The translations under genes were made by a program, and so were the position numbers. Under the pieces are notes generated by a model. That model did no database searches. It was not told the origin of the DNA and saw only the letters and a program-made list of their open reading frames with translations. A stretch of DNA of 64,000 nt from Corinectria fuckeliana (taxonomy: Eukaryota; Ascomycota; Sordariomycetes; Hypocreales; Nectriaceae), in NCBI GenBank assembly GCA_019137255.1, contig WPDH01000006.1, positions 124,001-188,000 of the forward strand, read 5' to 3'. Positions 35,328 to 47,809 of the stretch are shown here, piece by piece (the first letter of the stretch is position 1; each line of letters begins with the position of its first letter).

Positions 35328-37810
35328 TCACCATCCTACATTCTCGTTGTTCTCCACCCGCCGCTGCAAGATATGCCTGGCATTCGGCGGCGACAGTGCC
35401 TCGAGCCCCAGCTCTTCTAGCACTTGACGCGCCTCGTCATTATCCGTGAAGACGCGGTCGCTTGCCTCCTTGAGAGTCAGCCCGCCCGCCTCGCTGGCTT
35501 CCACGGGGAGCGTTAGCAGTCGTAGTCCTTCGTGTAGGCTATCTAGGGCGGATGAGCCGCCGGTGATGTAGCGCTCGACGAGGGCGCTGATAGCGGTGCC
35601 GTCGCGGAGGAACTGAGCGGCGCCGTAGGTGGTGAAGGACTGGCGGAGGAGGACGTCATGCCAGAGGAGGTCCTGGAGCTTGGAGAGGGCGTCGCGCCAG
35701 ACGCGGCGAAAGGCAGCGGTGGACAGGGCCTTGACAAGGAAGTCAAAGTTGCGCCTGAGGATGCGGAGGGGCTCGTCGAGCTCAGGGGTGATGCTGAGGT
35801 CATCTGTAGAGTGTTAGTTGCGGGCACTCGGCACACGCAATAGTTGACAGAGCGTACCAAGCACGGCAGTATCGCCAATAGTGGTCCACTGAACGCGAGT
35901 TGTGTACGCGCGGAATGCCTTGCTATGCGACGTGACCAGAGCGCTGATGAGAAGATCCTGGCCAGCCTTGCGGCGCATACTATACGCGGCGACTGTTTCG
36001 TCAAACAGGGCTCCTTCGTCGGTTCCTTGTCCTACGGCAGCCGAGGTGCGGTCCTTTACATCATCGTAGCTCATCGTACTGGTGATGTTGTTACCCTGAC
36101 TGCTTCGATGGGCAGCTCGAGTCTGTAACTCATCCCACAACGAAACGAATATCTTGATGGTTTGTTAGCTGCGCTAGTAGACCACCTAGCGGTGTGTAGA
36201 CAAACCTCTTCATTGCTCCAATCCTTGAGGGTGTTGACAATATGATCGGCACTGCCAATCACTTTGATGAGGGTTTCGAGAGCACCGGTGCCTTCGAGAG
36301 CAGCAACATCTTCTTTGGTCACGCCGTGCAGTGTCCTCCCTAGGGTTGACGTGATGGACTGATATGCTTCAAGAGAGTCTCTAAGTCGATCATGGAAGCC
36401 GTCCAAGATTTCCAACTGGATTCCAATCAGGAATCGGATTTTGTGTTTGAAGTTGCGCACTCTCGCATACTGGCTCGTTATTGACCTCAGTAGATTAGTG
36501 ATCTGGACTGCGGCATGGGTGGGCTTCATCTTGCCCCTTTCCGCATAGTCGTAGTCAATGTTTCGAGCTTCCTGCGATGCCATGATGGTCTGGAACCTCT
36601 CTAGAGCAAACTCCTTCTCTGCCTTGAACCAGGTGTCAAAGTGTTCATCGAGGACATGCGTGGTCAAGCCCGGCCAGCCATTCTCGGCATCCCCGCCGTC
36701 GTAGTTGAACTTCACGCGAACTTTGTCGTCAAAGGTCATGAGCTGCGACATGAAGCCGCTCAAGAAGGGCGGGCTTTTGACTGCTTCCTGCGCCACAGCT
36801 GACGCCTTCTCTTGCAGTACAGGTAGCATCGAGGTGATTAAAGCGCAAACGGGATCAACGTATGCCATGTTCTTGGCAGCGGGAGTGCCGTAGAACTTGG
36901 ACGCTAATAGCTGATCCAGATTATCGTGGAAGAAGGTCTCCCATTTCTCGACGTGTGCGAGGAACCAAGGGAGGCAATGGTTGCCGAAGGCTTGGGCACT
37001 GCTCGACGGCTTGTCGCTGATGAAATGATAGCGGAACTCGGAGACGAAGATGCCAGCCATGGCATCAATCGGGAGCAGGGTCACAAGCCCGGGGCTGAAC
37101 ATGATTTCTGGAATCTGCAGATCGAGGAGCTCCTCGAAGCAACTTAGCCATTCCTCGTCCATTTCGGATTGGAGGTCAATCCTGGGCCATTTTCTGTGGC
37201 TCAAGATGGCTTCAAGCTCTGCCGACATGATCTTCTTCATGTCATTCCACAGCGACTCCGTCACTTTCTCGACATAGTCGACGAGGTGTAGCCCCTCTTG
37301 CCCGGGCAAACTCCTCAACCTGATGACTAGCTGCTTCAGCTTGGTGTATGGCTCCAGCGCAGCCTTGGGGTTCTGCGGCAGATACGATCGGGCCTCGGAG
37401 CGGTTCCTTTCGACCTCCTGCAGTAGGATGAGGTACTTCTGGGCCAAGTCGACGGTTTCAAGCTTCTTCATGGGCTCCTGGAGCCGCTCAATGGCCTGAT
37501 CGGGGCCGTCCGTGGCGGCGGCGACCTGCTGGCGAGCAATGATGCTCTCCTGCAGCTTCTCGAACTCGCTGATGCGGGCGGCGAGCGAACCTTGACGGTC
37601 ATCGGCGGTTCGACGGGCTTCCTCGAGCTCCTTGACGGCATTGTCGAGCTGGGACTGGAGCTGGTTGCGCTGGAGCTCGACGTTGGCGAGGAGCGAGTCG
37701 AGACCTTCGAGATCGGTGGTGGACTGGAGCTTGTCGTCGAGGAAGTCCTCGACCCTGATGTCGAGAGACGTCCCCTGCGCAGCTTCGGCTCGGGACGTCA
37801 TAGCTGCCAT
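35328..37810 (-). CDS. TIP20: RINT1/TIP20 family tether (Dsl1 complex)
   Basis: Tip20 is a subunit of the Dsl1 complex that tethers Golgi-derived COPI vesicles at the ER. Minus-strand exons 37810-36206, 36152-35858 and 35803-35328 give 791 residues, as expected. The start at 37810 gives MAAMTSRAEAAQG; an earlier in-frame ATG is less likely. A long coiled coil fills residues 20-110 (LDSLLANVELQRNQLQSQL). The RINT-1/TIP20 domain follows, with RSLPGQEGLHLVDYVEKV, FEELLDLQIPEIMFSPG and FRYHFISDKPSSSAQAFG. Introns are 53 and 54 bp; the first donor is GTTTGT. It is convergent with YMC1, with 274 bp between the stops. Confidence 0.9.
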
Positions 37811-38901
37811 GACGGGACTCTGCGATTTTTGGTGTAGCTCGTGGCGCGACGTCCGCAGTACAAAGAGGATGACGTGGGAGGTTGCCCCACGAACCGCGAT
37901 CGTATGCAATTAACTCGATATACAGATATTTTCATATACGCATATATACATGTTGGATTTCGCATGGAGGTGGCAGCAAGCATTCACTCGGCTGAGAGAC
38001 GGTATAGTAGGCACTTCATGTGTTACTATGTACAAGTCTTAAGAGTATCTCGCGATATTGACTTCATTGGGCTATGTTCTGCCTGAGATGCGCTAGGGTG
38101 GGAAGGACCGCCAAATGAGACCAACCCCCGAAAGGCGATAGGCGAGGTAGACATGCGGCGGATTTCCTCAACACTGCTCTGGGGAACGGAGGTAGGGGGG
38201 CTGGGACTGTTTTATCTTAGATAATGATGGCAGTTTCGATAGGCCATAGATTGTCTGAAAGGCAACGCTGATTTCCGAATCTATGACCTCTCCTTTGGGT
38301 CTGGTCTGGTCTGCTCTGGCGGTATGAGTTGCAAGGGAGGGCGATTGGGCTGTGCTGCTTTATGTATACACTTCAGATGCCAAGTTTTGCATCTTGGATT
38401 GAGCAACCAACTTATTAGGCAGCACTTTGAAGGCCGAGGTTGGGACTTTTATTACGGTGGCTGGCCTTGGTCTTGGGAGAAAGAAGCGAAGTGAGTGAAG
38501 CCTCAGCAGCGCACGCCTCAGCTCAACATGCAATCCGAGACGCTGGGTTCCTTGTTCGGGCAATGGAGCAGCAGATCGAGCCGCGCACTCACCCACGAAG
38601 AACGGACACCGAAGAAGCCGGCTTACCTCGAGGCGAACCCCTCGACCCAATCTCGCGCGAAACGGCGCCATATCGTCACGACAACGGCATTGAGGTGGCC
38701 GACCCTGGCTCGTCCGGGATGCCGGGTGCCGGGTTCGGGGCCTGGAGGCGGCGCAGTGCTGGGCGTTTCTTGGCGAGGGGCAGAGGAAGTGCTTACATAG
38801 TACGGGATTGCGAGGTGGTATCATGGGATGTGCTGTGTCTATTCTTTTTGTATTCGTACTGACTGGCAAAGGAGATGCCAAAGTGTGCAACTAACTGCCT
38901 C

Positions 38902-38933
<32 letters not shown>

Positions 38934-40147
38934 ACAGGAAGACTGGATAGATATGCAACTGGGAATTGCAGCTACGGAGTTTATCCAGGGGCATGATGCA
39001 AACGACGTGCAAGATCGGAGATCACTATCCAGGGTCTGTATAGATAGTACGTGTCGCCGACTGGGACGAACAAAGTCCGGTCTTTTGGACGCAATTCGCG
39101 AGCCCGACGGAAGAAGGAGAAAAAGAGACCTTGCTTAAGGATCCTCCCCCCCCCCCCCAGGACCCCCTTGTAGGCCTAAGTACTTCGTAGCCCAAGAAGC
39201 CAAGTGCTTAGCCTCAGCGGGTTGCCCGGCGCCCACAAACGGGCCCCACCTCGTCCGCCGCCCCCGAAGCCCCACCTCCGAACGTCATCGTCGCCGTGCC
39301 AACCGCGGTAAATAAAACGTGGCTGGGCGAATCTCCTGCGTGTGTGCGTGCCGCTTCCCCCCAAAAGTCGGACGGCTGGTCGACCCAAAGCCAACATCCC
39401 CCCCAGCCTTTTGCATTCCGCACACCCAGTCACCTTTGGTACCTGGTCGGCCTTGAACGAACGATCCCGCTGCAGTAACTAACTACTACTGACCGAGTCC
39501 GCTGTTACTTGTCTCCCCTTTCCCTTTCTTCTGTCCCAAAGGGAACCCCGACTTCGACCTTCACTCACACACAAATCTTTCACTCACTCGCTCGCTCACT
39601 CACTCACTGTCCTAGGTTATCCCTTCGTTTGGAGCGAAGCGTGAACTGATCCTGAAGCTGCCGTTGTTGCAACCCATACCTAACAATAACCTCAATCTCC
39701 CCATTCCTTCAACGTCTCACTGTCGCAGGGCCCGGCTTTCTCTCGTTGTTCTCGCACCGTCGTCGCCGCCTCGCGCATTCCAGCTGCGTCGTCCTTCTAC
39801 CGCCGAGAGACAGAGCAACATCTCTTCTCCCTCCCGCATTCCATCGGAAGGAGCCCGCTCGCTTCCCGAGACAGGCCACAGCTCGCCCGTCGGAGAAGAA
39901 ACGAAACTGACCCTAGGAGGGAAAGCAATCGAGACGAACGAGGGATATCACCGCTGCCTGATTTCCGTCAACAAACGACAAAGCCTGGTATTCGATTCCA
40001 GCATCGACACGAACGCGACGCCTCGCGAACGGCGTCCGCTCAGCAACCCGACCGTCACTGGACGGGCGTGGGCGTGCTGCCGTCCTCTTCATTCCCTCGG
40101 GTTGCAATATCACGCCGTGAAGGAGGACTGGTACATAACCCTTCGAG
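37811..40147. promoter_or_regulatory. Divergent intergenic region TIP20/FIG1
   Basis: This 2.3 kb gap separates two divergent starts. It holds a (CTG)9 microsatellite at 38905-38931, a C-run near 39146, and a (CACT)n-like patch near 39560-39610. Overlapping open frames on both strands at 38360-38890 show no family resemblance. A 172-codon frame (39664-40182) overlaps the FIG1 start out of frame and could be an upstream ORF if the leader is long. Confidence 0.5.
38905..38931. repeat. (CTG)9 microsatellite
   Basis: Nine exact CTG units lie in non-coding sequence and are likely to vary in length between strains. Confidence 0.95.
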
Positions 40148-41200
40148 ATGGGTACAACGGAGTCGGGCACGAGCAGCAGTAGCAGCTCGGGCTCAAGAAT
40201 GCCCAAGTTCCAGGTCGGATGGTATCGTGAGTGATTCACCGTCCCGGATGCGCTGGAATGGCGCTGTTTCTCAAACACATGGGCTAACTCGCAACCGCTC
40301 TAGGCTTCATACCGTTCCTGGGATACCACCACGTGTTGATGATTCTCATTGCCATCGCCATTATCCTGCTCTGTACGTTGTGAACACACCTTCTCTGTCT
40401 CACGCTTAACCCAGTAGCTAATGACTCCCGTTCTTGCAGCTCTCTTATTAGCGGGATGTTCATCCTCTTCACCACTCATCCCCGACATCTTCCTCCTCTC
40501 GCTCTACTACAAGTCATACACAGCGGTGCCCAGCACGGCGCAGGTTGACTACAATGTGCACACAGCCATCGAGAACATCGCCGGTGACGCCCGTCTGGCT
40601 GCCCGTGTCGGCTACTTTGGCATCTGCATCAACCCCGACGGTGGCTCGTGGCTGTGCAGTAACAATGCCACGGCACTCGCAAAGGAGGTTTCCGTCGACC
40701 AAGATCCGCTCAACCTGATCTGGTTGGCCGCCCAATTCAGGGACATGATTGTGTTCCCCTATCTGATGTAAGTCTTGGCAACCTCCCCGAAAGCACTGTG
40801 AGAAGAAACCGCCGCTGACCCGGCAACCAGAATCATCGCCATCATCTTCGCCTTCGTCTGCCTCTTGCTCCTCGCCACCTTTCCCGGATGGCACGAGGAG
40901 GAGGACTCGGAGGGTTCGGAGCGCGAAGTCAAGCCGTTCCCCTCGCGTTTCGTCTCGCAGATCGCCCTCGCCATCATCTTCATCGCCTCCGTCTTCGTTC
41001 TCGTGTCTGTCCTGTGGCAACACACAGCGTCGGTGGCCGCGTCGGTCATCGCCCAAGACTTCGGGAACGGCGCTGTCCGCAGCGGAGTCGGCACCAGCGC
41101 CATGGTCCTGGGCTGGTTCTCCTTCGCCCTGCTCATCATTGTCACCATCGGCTTGCTCGTCATGATCCTCAGCATGAGCGTCCTGAGTGCAATGGTGTAG
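40148..41200 (+). CDS. FIG1: Fig1-family membrane protein
   Basis: Fig1 proteins support calcium entry and membrane fusion in mating and hyphal fusion. Exons are 40148-40226, 40304-40372, 40440-40767 and 40831-41200, giving 281 residues. The Ser-rich N-terminus (MGTTESGTSSSSS) precedes four membrane segments: about 33-54 (MILIAIAIILLSLLLAGC), 158-178 (IIIAIIFAFVCLLLLATF), 200-220 and 250-275. Between the first two lies the extracellular loop with the claudin-like signature GYFGICINPDGGSWLC, whose two cysteines are a hallmark of the family. A short acidic loop (HEEEDSEGSE) lies after the second segment. All three introns are 63-77 bp with consistent phase. Confidence 0.93.
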
Positions 41201-42631
41201 GACACCCGAGCGAAGTAGAGACCACCTAGACGAAGAGAACGAGTGTATATACGCCGACAGACGACACAAACTGGCACGGCCACGGGTAAGATCCGACACG
41301 GGACAACCAGGTGATTGAGCATCAGCATTGGCGTTACGGGAAACCGAATTTGTTTTACTTTGCTTTCAAAACGATCGACGATCTTTTGGTAATTTTGGTT
41401 CGACAACCTCGCCGTGGGCGGTCACATATACGCAACATTCCGCACCGCGCACAACATCCGCTCAAGATGTCGCTCTCACCGCATTGGTGCTGTTCCTTTC
41501 AAGCGATCAACAACCCAGTCAGGTTCTCGGCTGCAAAAAAAAAGCCAAGGAATGCACTGCACAATAGCACGCCATAGCCTGCTTGGAGGCGAGACGACGG
41601 CGGATGGACAAGAAACGAGGCACGTACACACACAGTTCTTTCGCATATAGACTACGCCATACCGAAGGAGGGGATGGGGATACCAACGGACCCGGGGAAC
41701 TATGCTGGACGCGTTATGAGATATATCTGGGGAAAAGATGCAACGAAAGCATATTTCTCGCAATGAAAGAAAGGAAGAATGGTCGATAGGGATATGTCTT
41801 TAACGCACAGGGGGTGGAAGGCGGGTTTGGGAAAACGTTCATGGAGACGTCATGTATTATCACAACGACCGGATTCTCGGTGCCGCGCGCGATGGAAATT
41901 GAAATTCTGGGCTGCTTCTTTTTGCACATCTGAGATTGTTTGCTGTGGTATTGTTTATCTTGCCTATCATCTGAGAGTAAATGTACAAGTGCGATGCAAG
42001 GAAGGTATATATAGGGATGGAGGATACTGCGCTCGTTGCTAGATGGGTGGATTTTGCTTCGAGGCAATGGAAATAGAATAGTTGCGACGAAGACTGATGT
42101 CGCGTTGGGAACTTGATAGAATAGTGTTTCCAGAATACACCTTGTTCATTCTGTGCTTGAGACTAAAGCTGAGAAAACATGAGGCTACAGCTATATCTAT
42201 TAAATGTGTAACGTGCAAGAAGGTCTGGCCGAAACTGTAGCAAGCCATTGCAATTAAACCAAGGCTCTGTCGTGCAGGTATATGAGGGCTTGTTACTAGA
42301 AGAATTTCACCAGGACTATCCCATCAGCGAACAAGGAGCAAATAAAGAGGAACACCCTGCGATAGAGTGTTCTGAAGTATACATTATTACGCCAACGTCT
42401 TAACAAATCAAGTCATCTCTAACAGGCATCCAGTATCCTGACCCGTCATAGCCCAAAACGCCGCTATACTTTTTTGTTTCGCCGCCGGTCGTGATATACA
42501 TGCATACCAAGCCGCTAGGGCGCACAGTAATGATGAGCCACCGTATACAGAAAAATCACGAGCTGCCGGTTGATATGTTTGGTACACCCTTCCTTCCCAA
42601 GACAAAAATCCAAAACTTTCCCCGTTGTTGT
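41201..42631. other. Convergent intergenic region FIG1/GH47
   Basis: This 1.4 kb between convergent stops is AT-richer than the flanks. Short frames on both strands lack family resemblance. No RNA gene, repeat or mobile element was recognised. Confidence 0.6.
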
Positions 42632-45611
42632 CTAAGAAGGCCTCTTGAAAGGGTGGGCCTCGGTGTTGAGGACCCAGTCGTCGAGGCTGATGAGATCCGG
42701 CTCGGCGAAGAGGAGGTAGTAGTACTTGAGCGTCTCGGCGATCCAGAAGCTCTCCATCTCGTCCTTAAGGCCGGGAGAGGTTACCAGAACGTCGTCGATG
42801 GCGCTGTTGGCGAACTCGGTTCGCGTCGCCGCCACCGTCGCCTTAAACATCTTCCAGCCCTTGTCCATCCACTCCGGGTCGCCGGTGATGCGGTACATGT
42901 ACCAAACGGACTCGATGGCTTCAGGTCTATCATAGTGGTGTCAGTTTCTCGTCTTAGAGCCATGGAACTGAGTGAGCCAGTGGGCAGCTTACCGAAGAAT
43001 GTAGGCCTGAGTGACAATGTCCGTGTATCCCTTGGGCAGCATTTCCCTCTCCAACTTGTCCTCGACATACTCCTCATGGGTCATTGGCTTCTTAGACGGG
43101 GTCTTGACCGGGGGTGGAGCAATGTATCCGGGGTCCTCCTTGTCTGGGTTGGACTCCTTCCATCTGTCGGCGGCCATGTTTAACTTCTTCTTCAGGGATT
43201 CTGGAAGCTCAGAGCCGCTTTCGCCCTTGGGAGCTGACAGCTCTAGGTCCAGTTCTGGCATTGGGATGCCGCCAGCCCTCTTCCCCCTCTTTTCCAGGCG
43301 GGATCCTCCAGCGTGCGAGTTGTCCTTTGCCTTGAGCTCCGTGTCGGAGCCAACGCTCAGGTCATCCGGTCTGTGGATGTGGGTTGCCTCCTTGCTAGGC
43401 TCGCCAATGTCATGCTCCTCTGAGTCCGTAGCACTGTTTGCAGCTTGTTTCCTCAGGGCGTCATCTTCCTTGCCCGGTTGCTTCTTCAAGGCCTCGGCCT
43501 CGTTCTTTTCCCACTTGGCCACTTCGCTCTTCCGCCCTTCCATTGACGGGTCAAGAAACTCATACCAACGAGTCTGGTTGAATTCGCACCGGTCCAGCGA
43601 GGGGCAAGGAGCCAAGTGGGCAAACTCAGGCATGATGCCCGTGTTCGTGGACTGGTATGCCCACACGCAGGCATCAGTGAGCTTCTTGGCCGTTTCGATA
43701 TCCTCTGGTCGGTTGAAGATCTTTCCACCCAAGCCATACATTCCGCCAATGAAGCACGTCAAGTGGGCGAGTTCATACGAGGGAACAACTGTGTCACGAT
43801 TTCTTCCTTCGAAAGTGACCTTAGCAGGGAGCAGGATATCCCACTCCTTGCCATCAACCATAGGTCGGTAAAGCAGCCGCTCGTTAACAGCATCAACGGT
43901 GTCCTCATGGAGCTTCTGATACTTGGGCTCTAGGCCACCCAACAAGAGGTATTGCTGTTATAGTCAGTGAAATTCGAGGAAAGCATATGACCTGACTAAC
44001 CTTAGGAAAGTACTCATAGGCCGAATCCTGTGCTCCTCCCATGTGGTACTGTGCACCTCCATAGGGGGCTGGCATAAGGCCCTGGGGTACACAGTCCCAC
44101 TGTGACGTAGATCCATCGGCCGAGAGAGGCGGCGTCCGTCCCATGTCCGTATTGTCTCCTTGTTCGTCACTAGAAGGGGCGTTAAGAGGAACCGACGAAT
44201 CGTCCACGGCCAAGACGCTGGCATCGCTCTTCTCGGCACTAGGATCAGGGCCTGGAATCACAGCTCTAGCATTCAACTTTTTCTCGGGTTCGGATTGGAA
44301 ACCTTCAGGTGGCACAGCCAGTTCATCGCTATCCATCTGCTTCTGGGCCTCCTGGCTGAGCTTGTTTCTGAGGGTGGTGGCAGTCTTGTTGCAGCCGGAA
44401 GCATCGATGCGCTCCGGGAAGAGACCTGGAATATCGGTATGGCCATCCTTCTGCATCAGAACCAAGGCATCGGTGATACGATCGATGGCGTCGTAGTACT
44501 TGGACGTGCCTGTCAGCTGCGCGAGACGAGTAAACTCCAGGGACAGAGAAGCGAGCTCGGCGATGCCGACGGAGCTGGCGCGATGAGGCTCTGACGAGTA
44601 GGGCGGACGCCACACATAATACAGAATCGGCATGCGATTGGGGGTGTCGAAGATGCCCATGAGGATCTCGCCTAGTTCAACAGCCTTTCTGAGAAGAATA
44701 TGATAATCGCCGTCGGCGCCACCGCTGACGTCGTAGGCGGCCAACAAACCTCCCAGGTAGCGGATGGTGGTCTCGAAGACGGGAATGTCATTTTTAGGAG
44801 TAAAGGTGAAGTCGATATTGGCAACCGCGTTTGCCGCCTCGTCAAACTCATCCTTCATGCCGGCAATCCAGAGGGTGTCGAGGGAATCAACCAAGGTAGC
44901 GGCCCAGCCGCAAAAGGGATCGCGGAACTGGTTGGACAGGGGAGACAACTCGTCGTGCATCCAGGCATACTTGCGGTAGCCGGACCAGGCGCGCTCGAGC
45001 TCAGCCTTGACACTGCCCAGGCGCAAGGTCCGCGTCGCCTTGGCCTTGTCAGTCTCGGTGCCGAAGTCGTACTGGATCTTGGGGATCGGCTTAGGGTCTC
45101 CCTTGGGGATTGGAATCAGGGAGCCTTCAGGGATGGGAAAGTTCTCCCTGGGCCGGACCCAGTGCTCGGCCAGGCGAGCCTTGTCCTCGGGGGGATGCGC
45201 CAGGTTCTGGTTATCCAAAGGCGGGTTGGTCCAATGGACCTTGGGGATCTCGGGAGCTTCCTCTTCGGCGAGTTCTCCCTCTTTTGTGACCGGCTCCTTA
45301 AGCGGCGCTATGGGCTCGTCTTCGGTGGCCTTGGTGGAGGAGCCATCGTACTTGGGCTTGACTTCGAGGTCAACAGGGTCGTGTAGGTTCTTCGCCGCCT
45401 CGTCCTGTTCGTCCGCCAGCAACGGAGGCGAAGCGTGTTCTGCAGGGTCGTTGCCTCCGCCAGCGGGGTCTTGGACGGGAGATTTGGGAGCGGAGTGTAT
45501 GGAGTCGTAGGAGTCGTTAGATTGGGCCCACGAGGTGTCGAGAGCGCGGTAGAGGAGAAAGACAATTACGACGGCGCAAAAGGTAAAGAGGCGATACCGT
45601 CGACGAGCCAT
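42632..45611 (-). CDS. GH47 class I alpha-mannosidase-like, type II membrane protein
   Basis: GH47 enzymes trim alpha-1,2-mannose from N-glycans in the ER and Golgi. Minus-strand exons 45611-44001, 43954-42993 and 42926-42632 give 955 residues, much longer than typical Mns1 (about 550). MARRR precedes one membrane segment ([17 protein letters not shown], about 8-24). A Pro/Glu-rich stem runs to about 200. The catalytic barrel starts with [19 protein letters not shown] and [18 protein letters not shown], continuing to [17 protein letters not shown], the conserved C-terminal TEAHP with the calcium-site Thr. Two long acidic low-complexity insertions interrupt it, at about residues 445-520 and 655-790. 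Yeast Mnl2 and other long GH47 proteins are the closest type I can name. The upstream in-frame ATGs were rejected because they precede the basic-hydrophobic anchor by 79 codons. Activity cannot be judged by eye. Confidence 0.9.
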
Positions 45612-46756
45612 TGCAGAAGGTTGTGGCCCGCCGAAGCGAGACGTTGGAGGATTCGGATCGGGCGCGTGTGGGCTTCGAGGCGTGGAGGTATTGTCTTTCA
45701 GCGAGTTGCCTATGAGGGCGGCATACCTCGTCGGAGCGAAAGACGAAGCTATATCGGTGAGGCAAACTCCAAGAGAACCAATGTACTGGAAAGATAGGCG
45801 AGCAATGGATGGAGGCCAGGTGTGTAGAAAGGACAGGTCAAGAAACAAGGGTCCCAGCGGGTAGTTAAGGTAGTCGAGTTAGCCCAGGACTGGACCGCTA
45901 ACTAACACTAGCACAGGGTGGTCTTGTCGGAGATACAGTGCCCGCTCAAGGAGGCAGCTGGACCAGTGAGGAGCGTGCTATAATTGCAGATTGCAGGTGC
46001 AAGGTCGCCCGGGTTCTCAACTCTACGGTACGTGTGGGGGCCCCCAAAGGGGACTTATTCCGACTGGGTTAAGGACTCAACCCCCCTGAGTAGTAGGTAG
46101 GTAGGTACTTGGGCACGTAGATGGTAAACAGGACGGAAGCAGGATTCTCGAATTTCAAGACCTCCGAGGAGAACAAATACAGTACAAGAGGATTGTGCTC
46201 CATAGAAGCTACGTGCAACAAGGAAACGCCTCGACATCTCCTTTCCCAAGCGCGATGCAGTGTAACGACAGAGTGGTTCGGTCGATAGGTACCTACTGTA
46301 CCTAATAGTGAAACCCAAAGTTGCCCGTTTATGCCCCTGCAGTGGTCCCCTAAAAGCATCCCGCGAAAGCCACCTGCAACCTACAACCCACGGACTGACT
46401 GTTGTGGCCAATGAATCACCGCCGCCGTTCCCACGAGATACATGAGACTTTTTACTAAGCTCATTACCTTACCTGGTAGGTACTGAAACGAGACAACTGT
46501 AGGCGATTAAGCTCAGTCTGTAGACCTGGGCTACGAAGTGCACCACTTAGAACACACACATCTGTACTACTAATGCACCTAGGTACCTAGTTGCTCTGTA
46601 AACTTCCAAGGCGCCCGTAAAATTACCTATACTTCGTATCCATCTATCATATCACCTCACTCTCAAAGTTATACATATCACACAAAGTTTAAAGCACCTT
46701 TCCCAAACAACCCCGAAGTAGATATCCCGTTTCTCTAACACATTCCGTTTCTAACA
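45612..46756. promoter_or_regulatory. Upstream region of GH47 gene
   Basis: This is the GH47 promoter side, followed by TAC/GTA-rich DNA with several TAGGTA/TACCTA words (46095-46110, 46287-46300, 46470-46480, 46580-46590). No gene was recognised. Confidence 0.5.
46747..46756. repeat. Left 10-bp target-site duplication
   Basis: GTTTCTAACA abuts the left end of the inverted-repeat element and recurs exactly at its right end. A near copy with two extra bases lies 19 bp to the left. Confidence 0.75.
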
Positions 46757-46979
46757 GAGTGTACAGATAACCTGAGGACCCCCCCCTGGTCTAACCTGAG
46801 GGGGTACAGGGACCAGAGGGGCTAAGCTGAGGTACTCAGCAAAGCTCACCTGAGTACCTCAGCAGACCTTACCTGAGGACCTCAGCAGACCTTTCCTGAG
46901 TACCTCAGCTTAGCACCCCTAGTCCCTGTACCCCCTCAGGTTAGACCAGGGGGGGGGTCCTCAGGTTATCTGTACACTC
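46757..46979. mobile_element. MITE-like foldback element, 223 bp
   Basis: The two ends are nearly perfect inverted repeats of about 82 bp. Each end, read inward, starts GAGTGTACAGATAACCTGAGG, continues with a run of 8 (left) or 9 (right) C, then TGGTCTAACCTGAGGGGG and TACAGGGAC, a short mismatched patch, and CTAAGCTGAGGTACTCAG. The centre (about 46847-46910) holds three tandem 23-24-bp units containing CCTGAGKACCTCAGC, itself palindromic. Exact 10-bp direct repeats flank the element. There is no coding capacity. Long terminal inverted repeats plus 9-11-bp target duplications fit a non-autonomous Mutator-like (MULE) element. The arms have diverged little, so insertion was probably recent or the arms have been corrected. 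Confidence 0.8.
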
Positions 46980-46989
46980 GTTTCTAACA
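46980..46989. repeat. Right 10-bp target-site duplication
   Basis: This exact copy of GTTTCTAACA directly follows the element. Confidence 0.75.
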
Positions 46990-47809
46990 TCATGTAGACT
47001 AGATAATCTACGACTTGCCTACTATAGCTGAAAATAGAACGTCTCCACCCCGCCCGCGCCCGGCACCCGCACCCGCACATGCAACCACCATTCAAGCTTA
47101 ACGGAACAGTTTTATTTTCGTGCTCCGTAGTCTACCTACCTAGTTGGTGGTCTGGGTGCTCTGATCGTCTTGCAAGACCGCCGAGGGAAGCCTCCATTGA
47201 ACCTCCGAGGTGACCGTCAGCCGGGGCTTCAGCCTCCGCGATTACCTAAGTTGGATCAACGGAAGATGATCCAAGTACCCTTTTGCTATAAGAATCACGC
47301 ATCACAAATATCCTTCCCGCTCGAAGCAGCAGCCACAGTATGAATAGCCAATCGAGCTTCAGTCCATCTGAATACTCAGAGATCCGTCAAGCTTGTTCAT
47401 CATCATTTACTTACCACCAATTGCAAGCTAAACTAGCCATCACCACCAACCCCATCGCTGCAGAGTCAGTCAAACAGACCCGATTGTGCCCTCTCCAAAT
47501 CTACGTTTGCCTTCAGCTACAGTAGGTATCTCTCAGCTAGACAAAAATGACAATGCAACCCGCCCGCAATCATATCGTACACAGCCAAAGCTGCCAAATC
47601 ATTCCCATCATGGCTTTTATGTGCGATTGTCGGTCCATCCATTACCACCTGGCGCAGCAGTAGCAGTTACAAGGAACCCCAAAAACGCCACGCCTTATTC
47701 CTCTATATTCCCGAAGGCACGCGCCGTAGCCTCGCTCTCTAGTGAAGCGTGCATGTCGGTCTAACCAGAAAAAGACCAAATCAAGTCTCTGTCCGCCGCC
47801 TCTTCGCAA
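46990..47809. other. Intergenic region before BCK1 3' end
   Basis: Two short frames (47340-47525 and 47486-47764) show no resemblance to known proteins. Nothing else was recognised. Confidence 0.6.

Noticed and set aside
38360..38890. Overlapping open frames on both strands upstream of TIP20
   Set aside because: Both are Arg/Pro/Ala-rich with no family resemblance. Neither has a convincing start or introns.
43011..43871. 286-codon open frame opposite the GH47 gene
   Set aside because: It overlaps the GH47 second exon and is compositional.
47340..47764. Two short plus-strand frames between the MITE and BCK1
   Set aside because: They are too short and have no conserved motif or splice connection.
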